The notes: generated by a model not told the origin, from the letters alone. DNA of 64,000 nucleotides from Arthrobacter ulcerisalmonis (GCF_900609065.1 NZ_UXAU01000026.1:62001-126000), one strand, 5' to 3'. Shown: positions 55,031 through 64,000, counted from the stretch's first letter. Program-made: numbers and translations.

Positions 55031-55903
55031 GTGACTGAACCGATCCCCGCTGCGCCCGCACCCCTCTTTGGTGCCACAGATATTCGACGGCTCGCGGAAG
55101 AGATCGGGATCAGGCCCACCAAAACCTTGGGCCAGAACTTCGTCATCGACGGCAACACCATCCGCAGAATCGTCACGGCAGCGGGTATTGGCCCCACCGA
55201 GACCGTGCTGGAAGTGGGCCCCGGCCTCGGCTCCCTGACGCTGGGTCTGCTGGATGCTGCCGCTGCAGTGGTGGCGGTGGAGATCGATCCGGTCCTGGCC
55301 GCAAAGCTCCCCGAGACGGTTGCCCAGTGGCGACCAGATGCTGCCAGCTCCTTCCACCTGGTCGAAGCGGACGCCATGAAAGTGACAGAGCTGCCGGTCC
55401 AACCCACAGCGCTGGTCGCCAACCTGCCCTACAACGTGGCCGTGCCCGTGGTCCTGCACCTGCTGCAGCATTTCCCCAGCCTGGAGCACGGCCTGGTCAT
55501 GGTCCAGGACGAAGTAGCCGACCGGCTGGCTGCGGGCCCTGGCTCGAAGACGTACGGTGTTCCCTCGGTGAAGGCCGCCTGGTACAGCACCATGCGCAAG
55601 GCGGGCGTGATCGGCATGAACGTGTTCTGGCCTGCACCCAAGATCCATTCCGGCCTGGTGGCGTTCCGCCGGCACGAGCCCCTGGAGACCACCGCAACGC
55701 GTGAGCAGGTCTTCGCGGTGGTGGACGCTGCCTTCGCGCAACGCCGCAAGACCCTCCGGGCGGCACTGGCGGGCTGGGCAGGCGGAGCTGCGGAGGCGGA
55801 ACGCTTCCTGGTGGCCGCAGGTGTTGACCCCACCGCGCGCGGCGAAGTGATCGACGTGTCGGCGTTCGCCAGGATCGCAGAAGCGCGGCAGGCGCTGGCG
55901 TGA
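55031..55903 (+). CDS. rsmA: 16S rRNA (adenine(1518)-N(6)/adenine(1519)-N(6))-dimethyltransferase
   Basis: A 290-residue KsgA enzyme dimethylating two adenines near the 3' end of 16S rRNA. Motifs: [10 protein letters not shown], the SAM loop [22 protein letters not shown] and catalytic N-L-P-Y-N-V-A. The C-terminal [10 protein letters not shown] is conserved. GTG 55031 is leaderless. The stop overlaps the ispE start (GTGA). Confidence 0.96.
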   Translation: MTEPIPAAPAPLFGATDIRRLAEEIGIRPTKTLGQNFVIDGNTIRRIVTAAGIGPTETVLEVGPGLGSLTLGLLDAAAAVVAVEIDPVLAAKLPETVAQWRPDAASSFHLVEADAMKVTELPVQPTALVANLPYNVAVPVVLHLLQHFPSLEHGLVMVQDEVADRLAAGPGSKTYGVPSVKAAWYSTMRKAGVIGMNVFWPAPKIHSGLVAFRRHEPLETTATREQVFAVVDAAFAQRRKTLRAALAGWAGGAAEAERFLVAAGVDPTARGEVIDVSAFARIAEARQALA

Positions 55904-56859
55904 GTATCCCAGGGGCACGGTTCACCAGCCGCACGGTGCGCGTCAAGGCACCTGGCAAAATCAACGTCTCCCTGGACGTGGGTCCGTTGCGCGCGGACGG
56001 CTATCATTCAGTGGCCAGCGTGTACTTGGCGGTGTCCCTCTACGAGGAAGTGGCAGCCACCAGCACCGAAGCCCCCGGCATCACTGTCAGCCTCAGCCCG
56101 GCAAGCACCCTGGACCTGGACGGCGTGGATATTCCGCTGGGTGCCGGCAACCTCGCGTACCGTGCCGCCGCGATCATGGCGGACGTCTCCGAACACGCCA
56201 CCGGGGTGCACCTCGAAATCACCAAACGGGTCCCGGTGGCCGGCGGCATGGGCGGTGGCTCTGCGGATGCTGCGGCGACCCTCCTCGCCTGCGATGCCCT
56301 CTGGAACAGCGGCCTGTCGCGCGAGGAACTCGCCCACCTGGCCGCCGAGCTGGGCGCAGACGTGCCCTTCTCCTTGCTGGGCGGCACTGCGGTGGGCCTT
56401 GGCCTGGGCGATCAACTCTCACCCGCGCTGGCCAAAGCCCAGACCCACTGGGTCCTGGTGGCTGCCGACTACGGCCTGTCCACTCCCGAGGTCTACCGGA
56501 CCCTTGACCGGCTGCGGGCCGCGGAAGGCGTCGACACCGCCGAACCAACCGCTGTGGACCCTGCGGTCCTCACCGCCTTGCGCAGCGGCGACGCCGAGGC
56601 CCTTGGCCGGGTCCTGGTCAACGACCTGCAACGCGCCGCCGTCGAACTTTCCCCGGCGCTGCGCGATACGCTGGGGAGTGGCGAATCCCACGGCGCCCTG
56701 GCCGGGATCGTCTCCGGATCCGGGCCCACCGTTGCGCTGCTCGCGGACGATTCAGTGGCCGCGGAATCGCTGGCGACAGACCTGCGCCGGTACGGACACG
56801 CAGCCTTGGCCGTGCATGGGCCGGTCCCCGGCGCCCGCATCATTTCCGATACACACTAA
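55900..56859 (+). CDS. ispE: 4-diphosphocytidyl-2-C-methyl-D-erythritol kinase
   Basis: A 319-residue GHMP kinase of the MEP isoprenoid pathway. It has [14 protein letters not shown] (N-terminal), D-G-Y-H-S-V, the ATP loop [24 protein letters not shown], and the C-terminal S-G-S-G-P-T-V-A-L. The 4 bp GTGA overlap with rsmA implies coupling. It provides precursors for the prenyl carriers used by the envelope enzymes here. Confidence 0.96.
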   Translation: MSIPGARFTSRTVRVKAPGKINVSLDVGPLRADGYHSVASVYLAVSLYEEVAATSTEAPGITVSLSPASTLDLDGVDIPLGAGNLAYRAAAIMADVSEHATGVHLEITKRVPVAGGMGGGSADAAATLLACDALWNSGLSREELAHLAAELGADVPFSLLGGTAVGLGLGDQLSPALAKAQTHWVLVAADYGLSTPEVYRTLDRLRAAEGVDTAEPTAVDPAVLTALRSGDAEALGRVLVNDLQRAAVELSPALRDTLGSGESHGALAGIVSGSGPTVALLADDSVAAESLATDLRRYGHAALAVHGPVPGARIISDTH

Positions 56860-56893
56860 GAATTTCCCCACCCGCAGCAGAAAGCAGTTCCCC

Positions 56894-58720
56894 TTGGCAC
56901 ACCTCCTTGGCGGCGAGAACCTCACCGTCGCGTACGCAACCCGAACCGTCCTGGACGGCATTACCCTGGGCCTCGAAGAGGGCGACCGGATCGGGATGGT
57001 GGGCCGTAACGGCGACGGCAAGTCCACCCTGATGCGGCTGCTCGCAGGCAGGTCCACCCCCGATTCCGGCCGGGTGACCAAACGCAGCGAGGTCAACGTG
57101 GGGTACCTGGACCAGAGCGACGTCCTCGACGGCGACCTGACCGTTGGCGTTGCCATTGTGGGGGACCAGGCCGACTACGAATGGGCGCGCAACCCACAGA
57201 TCCGTGAGGTCATGGGCGGGCTGGTCTCCGACGTCGATTGGCACGCCAATGTGCACGCCCTCTCTGGCGGGCAGAAGCGCCGCGTCGCGTTGGCCAAGCT
57301 GCTGATCGAGGACCACGACGTCATCATGCTGGATGAGCCCACCAACCACCTCGACGTGGAGGGCGTGGCCTGGCTGTCCAGGCACCTCAAAACCCGCTGG
57401 CGGGCCAATCAGGGTGCCTTCCTGGTGGTCACCCACGACCGCTGGTTCCTCGACGAAGTCTGCACCAACACCTGGGAAGTCCACGACGGGATCGTGGACC
57501 CCTTCGACGGCGGATATGCCGCCTACGTGCTGGCCCGCGCCGAGCGTGACCGCAACGCTTCCGTGGTGGAGGGCAAGCGCCAGCAACTGGTCAAGAAGGA
57601 ACTGGCCTGGCTGCGCCGCGGCGCCCCGGCCCGGACTGCGAAGCCCAAGTTCCGGATCGAAGCAGCCAACGCCCTGATCGCCGACGTCCCCGAGCCGCGG
57701 GACTCGATGGCCTTGAGCAAGATGGCGACCGCCCGGCAGGGCAAGGACGTCCTGGACCTCGAAAACGTCTCACTCGACCTGCTCGGTGGCGACGGCGCGA
57801 AGTTGTTTGAGGACATCACACTTCGGCTGGCCCCGGGTGAACGGCTGGGCCTGGTAGGCGTCAACGGTGCCGGTAAGACCACGCTGCTCAAACTCCTTAA
57901 CGGCGAAATCCAGCCCACATCCGGCAACGTCAAACGCGGCAAGACAGTGGTCAGCGCCGTCCTCACCCAGGAGGTCAAGGAACTCGACGATGTCGCAGAC
58001 CTTCGCGTGATTGAAGTCATCGAACGCGAGAAGCGCTCGTTCAACGTGGGCGGGAAGGAATTCACCGCCGGCCAGATGGTGGAGCAGTTGGGCTTCACCA
58101 ACCAGAAGCAATGGACCCCCGTGAAGGACCTGTCCGGTGGCGAACGCCGTCGTCTGCAGCTCCTGCGCCTCCTCGTGGGTGAGCCCAACGTGTTGATGCT
58201 CGATGAGCCCACCAACGATCTCGATACGGATACCTTGGCCGCCGTCGAAGACGTCCTGGACGGCTGGCCGGGCACGCTGGTGGTGGTCAGCCACGACCGT
58301 TACCTCCTGGAACGCGTCACCGACCACCAGATGGCGCTGTTGGGCGACGGCAAGCTCCGTGCCCTGCCGCGCGGAGTGGACCAGTACCTCGAACTCCGGG
58401 AGGCGGCCCTGGCCGGCTCCACGGTGGCTGGCGGCGGCAGCCCGGTCACCAGCGCCGGCGGCTCCAGCGCGGCGGCCGCACCGACAGGGCCCTCCGAGGC
58501 TGCCAAGCGCGATGCCCGGAAGGCGAAAAACCGGATCGAACGCCAGCTCGGCAAGCTGGAGCAGCAGGAAAAGAAGATCCACGACTCGATGGTCAAAGCC
58601 ACTTCAGAGAACGACTTCGATGCCCTCGGCGAGCTGAACAAAAAGCTGAAAGACCTTGAGGCTGATCGGGAAGGCATCGAATTGGAGTGGCTGGCTGCCC
58701 TCGAAGTGTTGGGCGAATAG
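56894..58720 (+). CDS. ABC-F family ATP-binding protein
   Basis: A 608-residue soluble protein with two ABC ATPase domains and no membrane part. Walker A motifs: G-R-N-G-D-G-K-S (37-44) and G-V-N-G-A-G-K-T; signatures L-S-G-G-Q-K-R-R and L-S-G-G-E-R-R-R; Walker B L-D-E-P-T-N in both halves. The interdomain linker (about 215-265) is rich in Arg/Lys. The C-terminal coiled coil (about 530-600) follows an Ala/Ser-rich hinge. ABC-F proteins act at the ribosome in translation or antibiotic protection. The TTG start at 56894, 34 nt after ispE, gives a full first domain. Confidence 0.92.
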   Translation: MAHLLGGENLTVAYATRTVLDGITLGLEEGDRIGMVGRNGDGKSTLMRLLAGRSTPDSGRVTKRSEVNVGYLDQSDVLDGDLTVGVAIVGDQADYEWARNPQIREVMGGLVSDVDWHANVHALSGGQKRRVALAKLLIEDHDVIMLDEPTNHLDVEGVAWLSRHLKTRWRANQGAFLVVTHDRWFLDEVCTNTWEVHDGIVDPFDGGYAAYVLARAERDRNASVVEGKRQQLVKKELAWLRRGAPARTAKPKFRIEAANALIADVPEPRDSMALSKMATARQGKDVLDLENVSLDLLGGDGAKLFEDITLRLAPGERLGLVGVNGAGKTTLLKLLNGEIQPTSGNVKRGKTVVSAVLTQEVKELDDVADLRVIEVIEREKRSFNVGGKEFTAGQMVEQLGFTNQKQWTPVKDLSGGERRRLQLLRLLVGEPNVLMLDEPTNDLDTDTLAAVEDVLDGWPGTLVVVSHDRYLLERVTDHQMALLGDGKLRALPRGVDQYLELREAALAGSTVAGGGSPVTSAGGSSAAAAPTGPSEAAKRDARKAKNRIERQLGKLEQQEKKIHDSMVKATSENDFDALGELNKKLKDLEADREGIELEWLAALEVLGE

Positions 58721-58858
58721 GGTTTTGCTCACATTGATCCCTGCCACGCCGTTTATTTTTCGGTCATAGGGCTGGTGCCGGCGCCGCCGTGTCGCGCACA
58801 GCACCGAACCCGTGGCAAAATAGGGACTTGTGCCCGGGACTTGCGCCCTGAAGCACTG

Positions 58859-58930
58859 TCCGCTCTGGTGTAATGGCAGCACCCCGGCCTTTGGAGCCGT
58901 GGAGTATAGGTTCGAGTCCTATGGGCGGAA
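58859..58930 (+). tRNA. tRNA-Gln (anticodon TTG)
   Basis: A 72 nt cloverleaf: acceptor TCCGCTC (58859-58865) pairs with GGGCGGA (58923-58929), the anticodon stem CCGGC/GCCG holds loop C-T-T-T-G-G-A with TTG, and the T-arm ATAGG-TTCGAGT-CCTAT is perfect. No CCA is encoded. It lies between the ABC-F gene and glmU, as in many Micrococcales. Confidence 0.95.
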
Positions 58931-59027
58931 CTGCTGTGCAAAGCGTTCAGTACGATTGGTCCCGGTGCCGAACCGCAACGCCGGTTCGCCCCGTCAGTGC
59001 CAGTAGACAAACGAGGAGAGCCCGTAC

Positions 59028-60494
59028 GTGACTTCTGAGAATGCAGGTCCCGCCGCCGTCATCGTTCTGGCAGCAGGTGCCGGCACCCGGATGAAATCCC
59101 GTACTCCGAAGATCCTGCATGAGATCGGCGGCCTGTCCATGGTGGGCCACGCTTTACGGGCTGCGCGTGGCATCAACCCGCGCCGGCTTGCCGCAGTGGT
59201 CCGGCACGAACGCGACCTGGTGGCTGGCCATGTGGCACTGCTCGACCCCACGGCCGTGATTGTGGACCAGGACGACGTCCCCGGCACCGGCCGCGCCGTG
59301 GAAGTTGCACTGCACGCCCTGGACGCCCAGCAGGAACTGCAGGGCACCGTAGTGGTCACCTACGGCGATGTCCCGCTCCTGACGGAGACGCTCCTGACGG
59401 AGCTGGTCAGCACGCATGAGCAGGACGGCAACGCTGTCACCGTCTTGACCGCCCTGCTTGCGGATGCCACCGGGTATGGCCGGATCCTGCGGGCTGAGGA
59501 CGGCACCGTCACCGGGATCCGGGAGCACAAGGATGCGTCCGACGCCCAACGGCTGATCCAGGAGGTCAACTCCGGGATCTACGCCTTCGACGCCGCAGTC
59601 CTGCGCACCGCCCTCGGGAAGGTCACCACTGAGAACGCCCAGGGCGAAAAGTACCTCACCGACGTCCTGGGCCTGGCCCGCGAAGCCGGTGGCCGGGTAG
59701 CCGCGGTGGTCACCTCCGACCGCTGGCAGGTCGAAGGCGCCAACGATCGTGTCCAGCTCTCCGCGCTGGGTGCCGAAATGAACCGCCGCACGGTGGAGGC
59801 GTGGATGCGGGCTGGAGTTTCAGTGGTGGATCCCGCCAGTACTTGGATCGACTCCACGGTCAGCCTCGAACCGGACGTCCGGCTGTTGCCCAACACGCAA
59901 CTGCACGGCGCCACCACCGTGGCGCGCGACGCCGTCGTCGGCCCCGACACCACCCTGACGGACGTCACGGTCGGTGAGGCCGCAACGGTGACGCGCACCC
60001 ACGGCTCCGGTGCCGTGATTGGTGCCGGCGCCGCCGTCGGCCCCTTCACCTACCTGCGCCCCGGCACCGTCCTCGGCGACACCGGCAAGATCGGCGCCTT
60101 CTACGAGACCAAGAACGTGCGCATTGGCCGCGGCTCCAAACTTTCGCACCTGGGTTACGCCGGGGACGCGGAAATCGGCGAGGACACCAACATCGGTTGC
60201 GGCAACATCACCGCCAATTACGACGGCGAGCAGAAGCACCGCACGGTCATCGGCTCGGGTGTTCGGACAGGTTCCAACACGGTCTTCGTCGCCCCGGTCA
60301 CCGTGGGCGACGGCGCCTACAGCGGTGCAGGAGCGATCATCCGCAAAGATGTCCCCGCCGGCGCACTGGTCATCAGTGTCGCTGAACAGCGCAATGCTGA
60401 GGGCTGGGTGGGACGCAACCGGCCGGGCACGCTGTCCGCCGAACTGGCAGCAGTGCCCTCCAATACCCTGGCATCGACGGAAGAGGTCAAGTAA
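59028..60494 (+). CDS. glmU: Bifunctional UDP-N-acetylglucosamine pyrophosphorylase / glucosamine-1-phosphate N-acetyltransferase
   Basis: A 488-residue enzyme for the last two steps of UDP-GlcNAc synthesis. The N-terminal uridylyltransferase has L-A-A-G-A-G-T-R-M-K-S (about 13-24) and T-Y-G-D-V-P-L-L; the C-terminal left-handed beta-helix shows hexapeptide repeats with Y-L-R-P-G-T, N-I-G-C-G-N-I-T-A-N-Y-D-G and T-V-I-G-S. A short acidic tail follows. GTG 59028 has GAGGAGAG upstream. prs starts 2 nt after its stop. Confidence 0.97.
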   Translation: MTSENAGPAAVIVLAAGAGTRMKSRTPKILHEIGGLSMVGHALRAARGINPRRLAAVVRHERDLVAGHVALLDPTAVIVDQDDVPGTGRAVEVALHALDAQQELQGTVVVTYGDVPLLTETLLTELVSTHEQDGNAVTVLTALLADATGYGRILRAEDGTVTGIREHKDASDAQRLIQEVNSGIYAFDAAVLRTALGKVTTENAQGEKYLTDVLGLAREAGGRVAAVVTSDRWQVEGANDRVQLSALGAEMNRRTVEAWMRAGVSVVDPASTWIDSTVSLEPDVRLLPNTQLHGATTVARDAVVGPDTTLTDVTVGEAATVTRTHGSGAVIGAGAAVGPFTYLRPGTVLGDTGKIGAFYETKNVRIGRGSKLSHLGYAGDAEIGEDTNIGCGNITANYDGEQKHRTVIGSGVRTGSNTVFVAPVTVGDGAYSGAGAIIRKDVPAGALVISVAEQRNAEGWVGRNRPGTLSAELAAVPSNTLASTEEVK

Positions 60495-60496
60495 CC

Positions 60497-61477
60497 ATGA
60501 GCGAAATTACGGCGCACGGCGAGAAGAAGCTGGTTCTTGCTGCGGGGCGGGCACATCCCGAACTGGCCCAGGAGATCGCCAGGGAGCTGGGCACCGACCT
60601 GCTCCCAGTGGACGCTTACGACTTCGCCAACGGTGAGATCTACGTCCGCGCCGGCGAAAGCGTCCGTGGTACCGATGCTTTCGTGATCCAGGCCCATCCC
60701 GCACCGCTGAACAACCACCTGATGGAACAGCTGATCATGATCGACTCGCTCAAGCGCGCGTCGGCCAAGCGGATCACCGTAGTTTCCCCGTTCTACCCGT
60801 ACGCCCGCCAAGACAAGAAGGGCCGCGGCCGCGAGCCCATCTCCGCGCGCCTGGTCGCCGATCTGTACAAGACCGCCGGCGCCGACCGGATCATGAGCGT
60901 TGACCTGCACACGTCGCAGATCCAGGGCTTCTTTGACGGTCCCGTGGACCACCTGATGGCCATCCCGCTGCTGGCGGACTACATTCGGACGCGCGTGGAC
61001 GCTGAGACCGTCACGGTGGTCTCCCCTGATACCGGCCGCGTCCGGGTCGCAGAACAGTGGGCCGAGCGGCTGGGCGGCGCCCCGTTGGCGTTCGTGCACA
61101 AGAGCCGTGACCTGACGGTGCCCAACCAGGCAGTGTCCAAAACTGTGGTGGGGCAGATCGAAGGCCGCACCTGCGTCTTGATCGATGACATGATCGACAC
61201 CGGTGGAACCATTTCCGGCGCCGTCCAGGTCCTGAAGAACGCGGGCGCGAAGGATGTCATTATCGCCGCCACGCACGCTGTGTTCTCGAACCCGGCGGCC
61301 CAGCGACTTTCCGAATCCGGTGCCCGCGAAGTTGTGGTCACCAACACGTTGCCCCTGCAGCCGTCCCAGCACTTCCCGCAGCTGACGGTGCTGTCCATCG
61401 CGCCGCTGATTGCCCGCGCCATTCGTGAAGTGTTCGACGACGGCTCCGTCACCAGCCTCTTCGACGGCAACGCCTAG
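60497..61477 (+). CDS. prs: Ribose-phosphate pyrophosphokinase
   Basis: A 326-residue PRPP synthase, supplying PRPP for purine, pyrimidine, His and Trp synthesis. Motifs: F-A-N-G-E-I (about 48), the R-Q-D-K-K segment, V-D-L-H-T-S-Q-I-Q-G-F-F and the PRPP-binding loop C-V-L-I-D-D-M-I-D-T-G-G-T. ATG 60497 is coupled to glmU at 2 nt. A terminator hairpin ends the unit. Confidence 0.97.
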   Translation: MSEITAHGEKKLVLAAGRAHPELAQEIARELGTDLLPVDAYDFANGEIYVRAGESVRGTDAFVIQAHPAPLNNHLMEQLIMIDSLKRASAKRITVVSPFYPYARQDKKGRGREPISARLVADLYKTAGADRIMSVDLHTSQIQGFFDGPVDHLMAIPLLADYIRTRVDAETVTVVSPDTGRVRVAEQWAERLGGAPLAFVHKSRDLTVPNQAVSKTVVGQIEGRTCVLIDDMIDTGGTISGAVQVLKNAGAKDVIIAATHAVFSNPAAQRLSESGAREVVVTNTLPLQPSQHFPQLTVLSIAPLIARAIREVFDDGSVTSLFDGNA

Positions 61478-61495
61478 CAGCCCCGCTCCTGTGCC

Positions 61496-61521
61496 GGCGG
61501 CCGTTGTCAAGAACGGCCGCC
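61496..61521 (+). terminator. Terminator downstream of prs
   Basis: GGCGGCCGTT (61496-61505) and AACGGCCGCC (61512-61521) form a perfect 10 bp stem with a 6 nt loop, 18 nt after the prs stop. Confidence 0.82.
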
Positions 61522-61556
61522 AGCACTGGTAAGATATATCCCGATACCTTGGCGAG

Positions 61557-61589
61557 GGAGAACAACCGGGCAACCGGTCAGTAGTCTCC
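61557..61589 (+). promoter_or_regulatory. Structured element in the rplY 5' leader
   Basis: ACCGG (61565-61569) and CCGGT (61574-61578) form a stem capped by a GCAA tetraloop. GGAGA (61557-61561) and TCTCC (61585-61589) close an outer stem, leaving an asymmetric internal loop (ACA opposite CAGTAG). It lies about 117 nt before ATG 61707 and downstream of a TAAGATATAT promoter-like stretch. Confidence 0.5.
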
Positions 61590-61706
61590 GTTATCGACTG
61601 GGTCTGAACTTCCTTTCTCCGGCAGGCCACCTGGCAGCCCGGCGTTGAAGGTCGCACCAGGCCTCCGCCCTTGCTGAACACCCGTTGAGAACTCAAGGAG
61701 ATATCC

Positions 61707-62294
61707 ATGTCTGAGCAGAAGCTTGCCGCAGAACTGCGCACCGAATTCGGCAAGGGCTACGCCCGCCGTGCCCGCATGAACAACCTCATCCCCGCCGTGA
61801 TCTACGGCCACGGCGCTGAGCCCATCCACATCACCCTGCCGGCCAAGGCCACCACCCTGGCCGTACGCACGGCCAACGCCCTGCTGTCCCTGGACATCAA
61901 CGGTGAAGAGCACCTGGCCCTGGTCAAGGACGTGCAGCGCGACCCGATCAAGCAGATCATCGAGCACATCGACCTGCTGACTGTCCGCAAGGGCGAGAAG
62001 GTCACCGTTGAGGTTGCCATCCACGTTGAAGGCGAGCCGGCTCCGGGCAACGTCCAGAACCTCGAACTGACCACCGTGTCCGTTGAGGCCGAGGCTACCC
62101 ACCTGCCCACCTCGATCGTGGTCAACATCGAAGGCCGCGCTGCAGGCGAGCACATCCACGCTTCCGACCTGGTGCTGGCCAAGGGCTCCGAGCTGCTCAC
62201 CGATCCCGAGGCGCTCGTGGTGAACATCTCCGAGGCAATCGAAATCGCCGACGAGGACGAGGACGACGCCGCCGCTCCCGCCGCCGCCGAGTAA
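61707..62294 (+). CDS. rplY: 50S ribosomal protein L25/general stress protein Ctc
   Basis: A 195-residue L25 of the long (Ctc) type. The N-terminal beta-barrel (about 1-92) binds 5S rRNA: R-T-E-F-G-K-G-Y-A-R-R-A-R, P-A-V-I-Y-G-H-G, D-V-Q-R-D-P-I. The C-terminal TL5 domain (about 95-180) follows, with an acidic Ala/Glu/Asp tail. ATG 61707 has AAGGAG upstream. Its leader is long and structured. Confidence 0.96.
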   Translation: MSEQKLAAELRTEFGKGYARRARMNNLIPAVIYGHGAEPIHITLPAKATTLAVRTANALLSLDINGEEHLALVKDVQRDPIKQIIEHIDLLTVRKGEKVTVEVAIHVEGEPAPGNVQNLELTTVSVEAEATHLPTSIVVNIEGRAAGEHIHASDLVLAKGSELLTDPEALVVNISEAIEIADEDEDDAAAPAAAE

Positions 62295-62311
62295 TCACAG
62301 GATTGATCTTG

Positions 62312-62349
62312 CCAGTGGCTGGATTCCCCTCCGGGAGTCCAGCCACTGG
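62312..62349 (+). terminator. Terminator downstream of rplY
   Basis: A 12 bp perfect stem (62312-62323 with 62338-62349), extended by TTCCC/GGGAG to about 17 bp around a 4 nt loop, then TGTTT. Confidence 0.88.
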
Positions 62350-62415
62350 TGTTTCCAGCTGGTGCGCCGACCGTGGCAGCGCTGGCACACACGCCGCCCA
62401 CCTGAGGATGAACCC

Positions 62416-63009
62416 ATGACTGATACCTGGCTGATCGTCGGCCTTGGCAACCCCGGCGCCCAGTATCAAGGAAACCGCCACAACATCGGCCAGATGGTCT
62501 TGGACGAACTTGCGGCCCGTATCGGTTCTGGGTTTAAAAGCCACAAGGCACGGGCGCAGGTCCTGGAGGGCCGGCTGGGCATCGGTGGACCGCGGGTAGT
62601 GCTCGCCAAGCCACTCTGCTACATGAACGTCTCCGGTGGTCCCGTGGCTGCCTTGGCGAACTTTTATGGCATTGATCCCGCCCACGTGGTGGCGGTCCAC
62701 GATGAAATCGATATCCCGTTCAATACCGTCAAGCTCAAAATCGGTGGCGGTGAAGGCGGACACAACGGCCTTCGGGACATCTCCAAGGCGCTGGCCACCA
62801 AGGACTACTTGCGGGTGCGAGTGGGCGTGGGCCGGCCACCTGGCCGGATGGATACCGCTGATTTCGTGCTCCGGGATTTTGGCACCACCGAGCGCAAGGA
62901 GCTGTCCTTCCTGATCGACGAGGCCGCAGACGCCGTGGACCTACTCCTCCGGCAAGGCCTCACTGACGCGCAGCAAAAGTTCCACCCGGCCAAGCCCGGG
63001 ACCGAGTAA
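62416..63009 (+). CDS. pth: Peptidyl-tRNA hydrolase
   Basis: A 197-residue esterase recycling stalled peptidyl-tRNA. The catalytic His is in R-H-N-I-G-Q (about residue 23), with the N-terminal G-L-G-N-P-G-A-Q-Y, M-N-x-S-G and H-D-E-I-D motifs, and G-G-G-E-G-G-H-N-G-L-R. ATG 62416 has GAGGATG upstream; in-frame sequence back to 62362 spans the leader and is rejected. It commonly follows rplY. Confidence 0.96.
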   Translation: MTDTWLIVGLGNPGAQYQGNRHNIGQMVLDELAARIGSGFKSHKARAQVLEGRLGIGGPRVVLAKPLCYMNVSGGPVAALANFYGIDPAHVVAVHDEIDIPFNTVKLKIGGGEGGHNGLRDISKALATKDYLRVRVGVGRPPGRMDTADFVLRDFGTTERKELSFLIDEAADAVDLLLRQGLTDAQQKFHPAKPGTE

Positions 63010-63124
63010 CAGTCCAACTTTGTCCCCTCCACCTGCCCCGATGTTCGCGGATGGGGGTATTCTTCATGTGTGCGGGGGGCAAAGGAGCTGTACCCCGCCA
63101 CTGCTTGGATGTAGGGGATAGTGC

Positions 63125-64000
63125 ATGTCAATCGAGCCACTTGATTGGGGCCGTGGGTCACAGTCGGCTGCGGTGGCTCAACCACGCCAAACCGGTCCAC
63201 TTCCCAGCGCACCAGCGTGGTCGGCCTCGGCTCGCAGCGGTACCCTCGAGGCTGCGGTCGCTGCCCTGACCCGTGCCAACTCCTTGGGCGTGGTGATCAC
63301 CGGCGGACGGGGGGTGGGCAAATCCTCCCTGGCCAGGGCCGCCGTGACGGAGTTGGGACCGGAAACCTATTCTTTGCAGCTCCGCAGCAGCCCGCTGGGT
63401 CCTGAAACTCCGTACGGCTGCCTTTCATTCTTGTTGGCCAGGCTGCCGCAGGCGTACCTAGGCTCGCCCACCGCTGTGCTGCGGGGGATCACTGCACTGA
63501 TCCGCAGCGATGCTGCCGGCAGGCCCTGCGTCATCACCCTCGACGCCACAGCTCGGATCGATGACCTGAGTGCCGGCGTCTTGCTCAATGTCCTACTGAC
63601 CGGCACCGCCAAGGTGGTGGCTGTGTCCTCCTGCACCAGCGATCTTCCGGTGGATTTCCACTGGTTGTTGACAGAGCGCAAGCTCACCGAGGTGCGGCTG
63701 GAAAACTTGAATGAAGCCCAGACTCGGCAAGTTCTTTTGTCCCTCCTGGGGCACCGGGTTTCGGCGCCCTTGGTGAATACCTACCATCGGCTGGTGGGCG
63801 GTAACCCGCTGTTGCTCAAGGCCCTGGTCGCCGAGCAGCAGCACGTGGGAAACCTGGTGCTCTCGGACGCTGTGTGGACACTGCGGGACAAAGTGGTCTT
63901 GGCCGGCGCCGCCAGCCTCGATGACATCGTCAGGTCGCGATGGGCGCGTGAAACGGCCCAGGCGAAAGATGTCATCGAATTACTGGCCTGCGCCCGCCGG
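63125..64000 (+). CDS. P-loop (STAND/LuxR-type) regulator, N-terminal part (cut by window edge)
   Basis: An open frame of 292 codons from ATG 63125 to the edge with no stop. A Walker A G-G-R-G-V-G-K-S (60-67) follows a Ser/Pro/Ala-rich N-terminus. A-R-I-D-D-L-S and V-V-A-V-S-S-C occupy Walker B and sensor-like positions, and L-V-G-G-N-P-L-L-L-K-A-L is a typical STAND winged-helix lead-in. Such proteins usually end in a LuxR helix-turn-helix, which would lie beyond the window. GGGGA precedes the start by about 7 nt. Confidence 0.72.
   Translation, partial: MSIEPLDWGRGSQSAAVAQPRQTGPLPSAPAWSASARSGTLEAAVAALTRANSLGVVITGGRGVGKSSLARAAVTELGPETYSLQLRSSPLGPETPYGCLSFLLARLPQAYLGSPTAVLRGITALIRSDAAGRPCVITLDATARIDDLSAGVLLNVLLTGTAKVVAVSSCTSDLPVDFHWLLTERKLTEVRLENLNEAQTRQVLLSLLGHRVSAPLVNTYHRLVGGNPLLLKALVAEQQHVGNLVLSDAVWTLRDKVVLAGAASLDDIVRSRWARETAQAKDVIELLACARR

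Noticed and set aside
56141..56893. Upstream extension of the ABC-F frame
   Set aside because: It overlaps ispE out of frame. The ABC fold begins at TTG 56894.

Overview
The window is a high-GC actinobacterial chromosome segment and almost certainly belongs to an Arthrobacter-type Micrococcaceae (Arthrobacter, Pseudarthrobacter or Paenarthrobacter). The main pointers are mycothiol metabolism (mca), a WhiB protein, an RpfB-type resuscitation factor, DUF3499, DUF4245, DUF4307, DUF5719 and TIGR03089 family genes, a PIN-PhoH fusion, and the order rpf-rsmA-ispE-ABC-F-tRNA-Gln-glmU-prs-rplY-pth. I see no insertion sequence, prophage, integrase, CRISPR array or plasmid gene. It is core chromosome with a few accessory pieces.

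Layout. 1-7.0 kb: start of galT, a divergent aldose epimerase, an AI-2E family permease, ilvA, a rhomboid protease, then greA, DUF4307 and mca. 7.0-9.3 kb: a compact minus-strand accessory cassette, consisting of a WXG100-type effector, an unknown soluble protein and a polytopic membrane protein. 9.4-15.4 kb: hemolysin III family protein, cis-prenyltransferase, PIN-PhoH, a GNAT acetyltransferase, an unknown protein, a prepilin peptidase and a Nudix hydrolase. 15.4-17.8 kb: a TetR/DHA2 efflux operon. 17.9-22.0 kb: fumC, beta-carbonic anhydrase, DUF4245 and glpX. 22.1-29.5 kb: envelope and purine genes (FemX-like, manA, LCP, purE, purK, GtrA, TIGR03089). 29.8-38.3 kb: whiB, a giant glycosyltransferase, DUF5719, a zincin-like gene with an altered motif, DUF3499, Trm112 and ahcY. 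38.4-45.7 kb: L,D-transpeptidase, DUF1461, acyl-CoA ligase, protein O-mannosyltransferase and rsmI. 45.8-52.4 kb: succinate-semialdehyde dehydrogenase and a MoxR/DUF58/transglutaminase operon. 52.5-63.0 kb: tatD, rpfB, rsmA, ispE, ABC-F, tRNA-Gln, glmU, prs, rplY and pth. 63.1-64.0 kb: the start of a large P-loop, probably LuxR-type, regulator that runs off the edge.

Functionally, the dominant theme is the cell envelope. It includes FemX cross-bridge formation, LCP ligation, GtrA flipping, L,D-transpeptidation, O-mannosylation, GlmU UDP-GlcNAc supply, an Rpf muralytic enzyme and mannose-phosphate supply. Ribosome and rRNA maturation form the second theme (rsmI, rsmA, rplY, pth, ABC-F, Trm112).

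A striking feature is gene starts. Eighteen genes have a TAnnnT -10 box only 6-8 nt before an ATG or GTG and no Shine-Dalgarno sequence, as expected for leaderless mRNAs. This repeatedly fixes the start codon. The least ordinary items are the WXG100 cassette, a small ORF plus an in-frame extension upstream of phoH, a glycosyltransferase with no normal start codon where its first beta-strand begins, a possible aldehyde dehydrogenase remnant, and structured 5' leaders before greA, rpfB and rplY.
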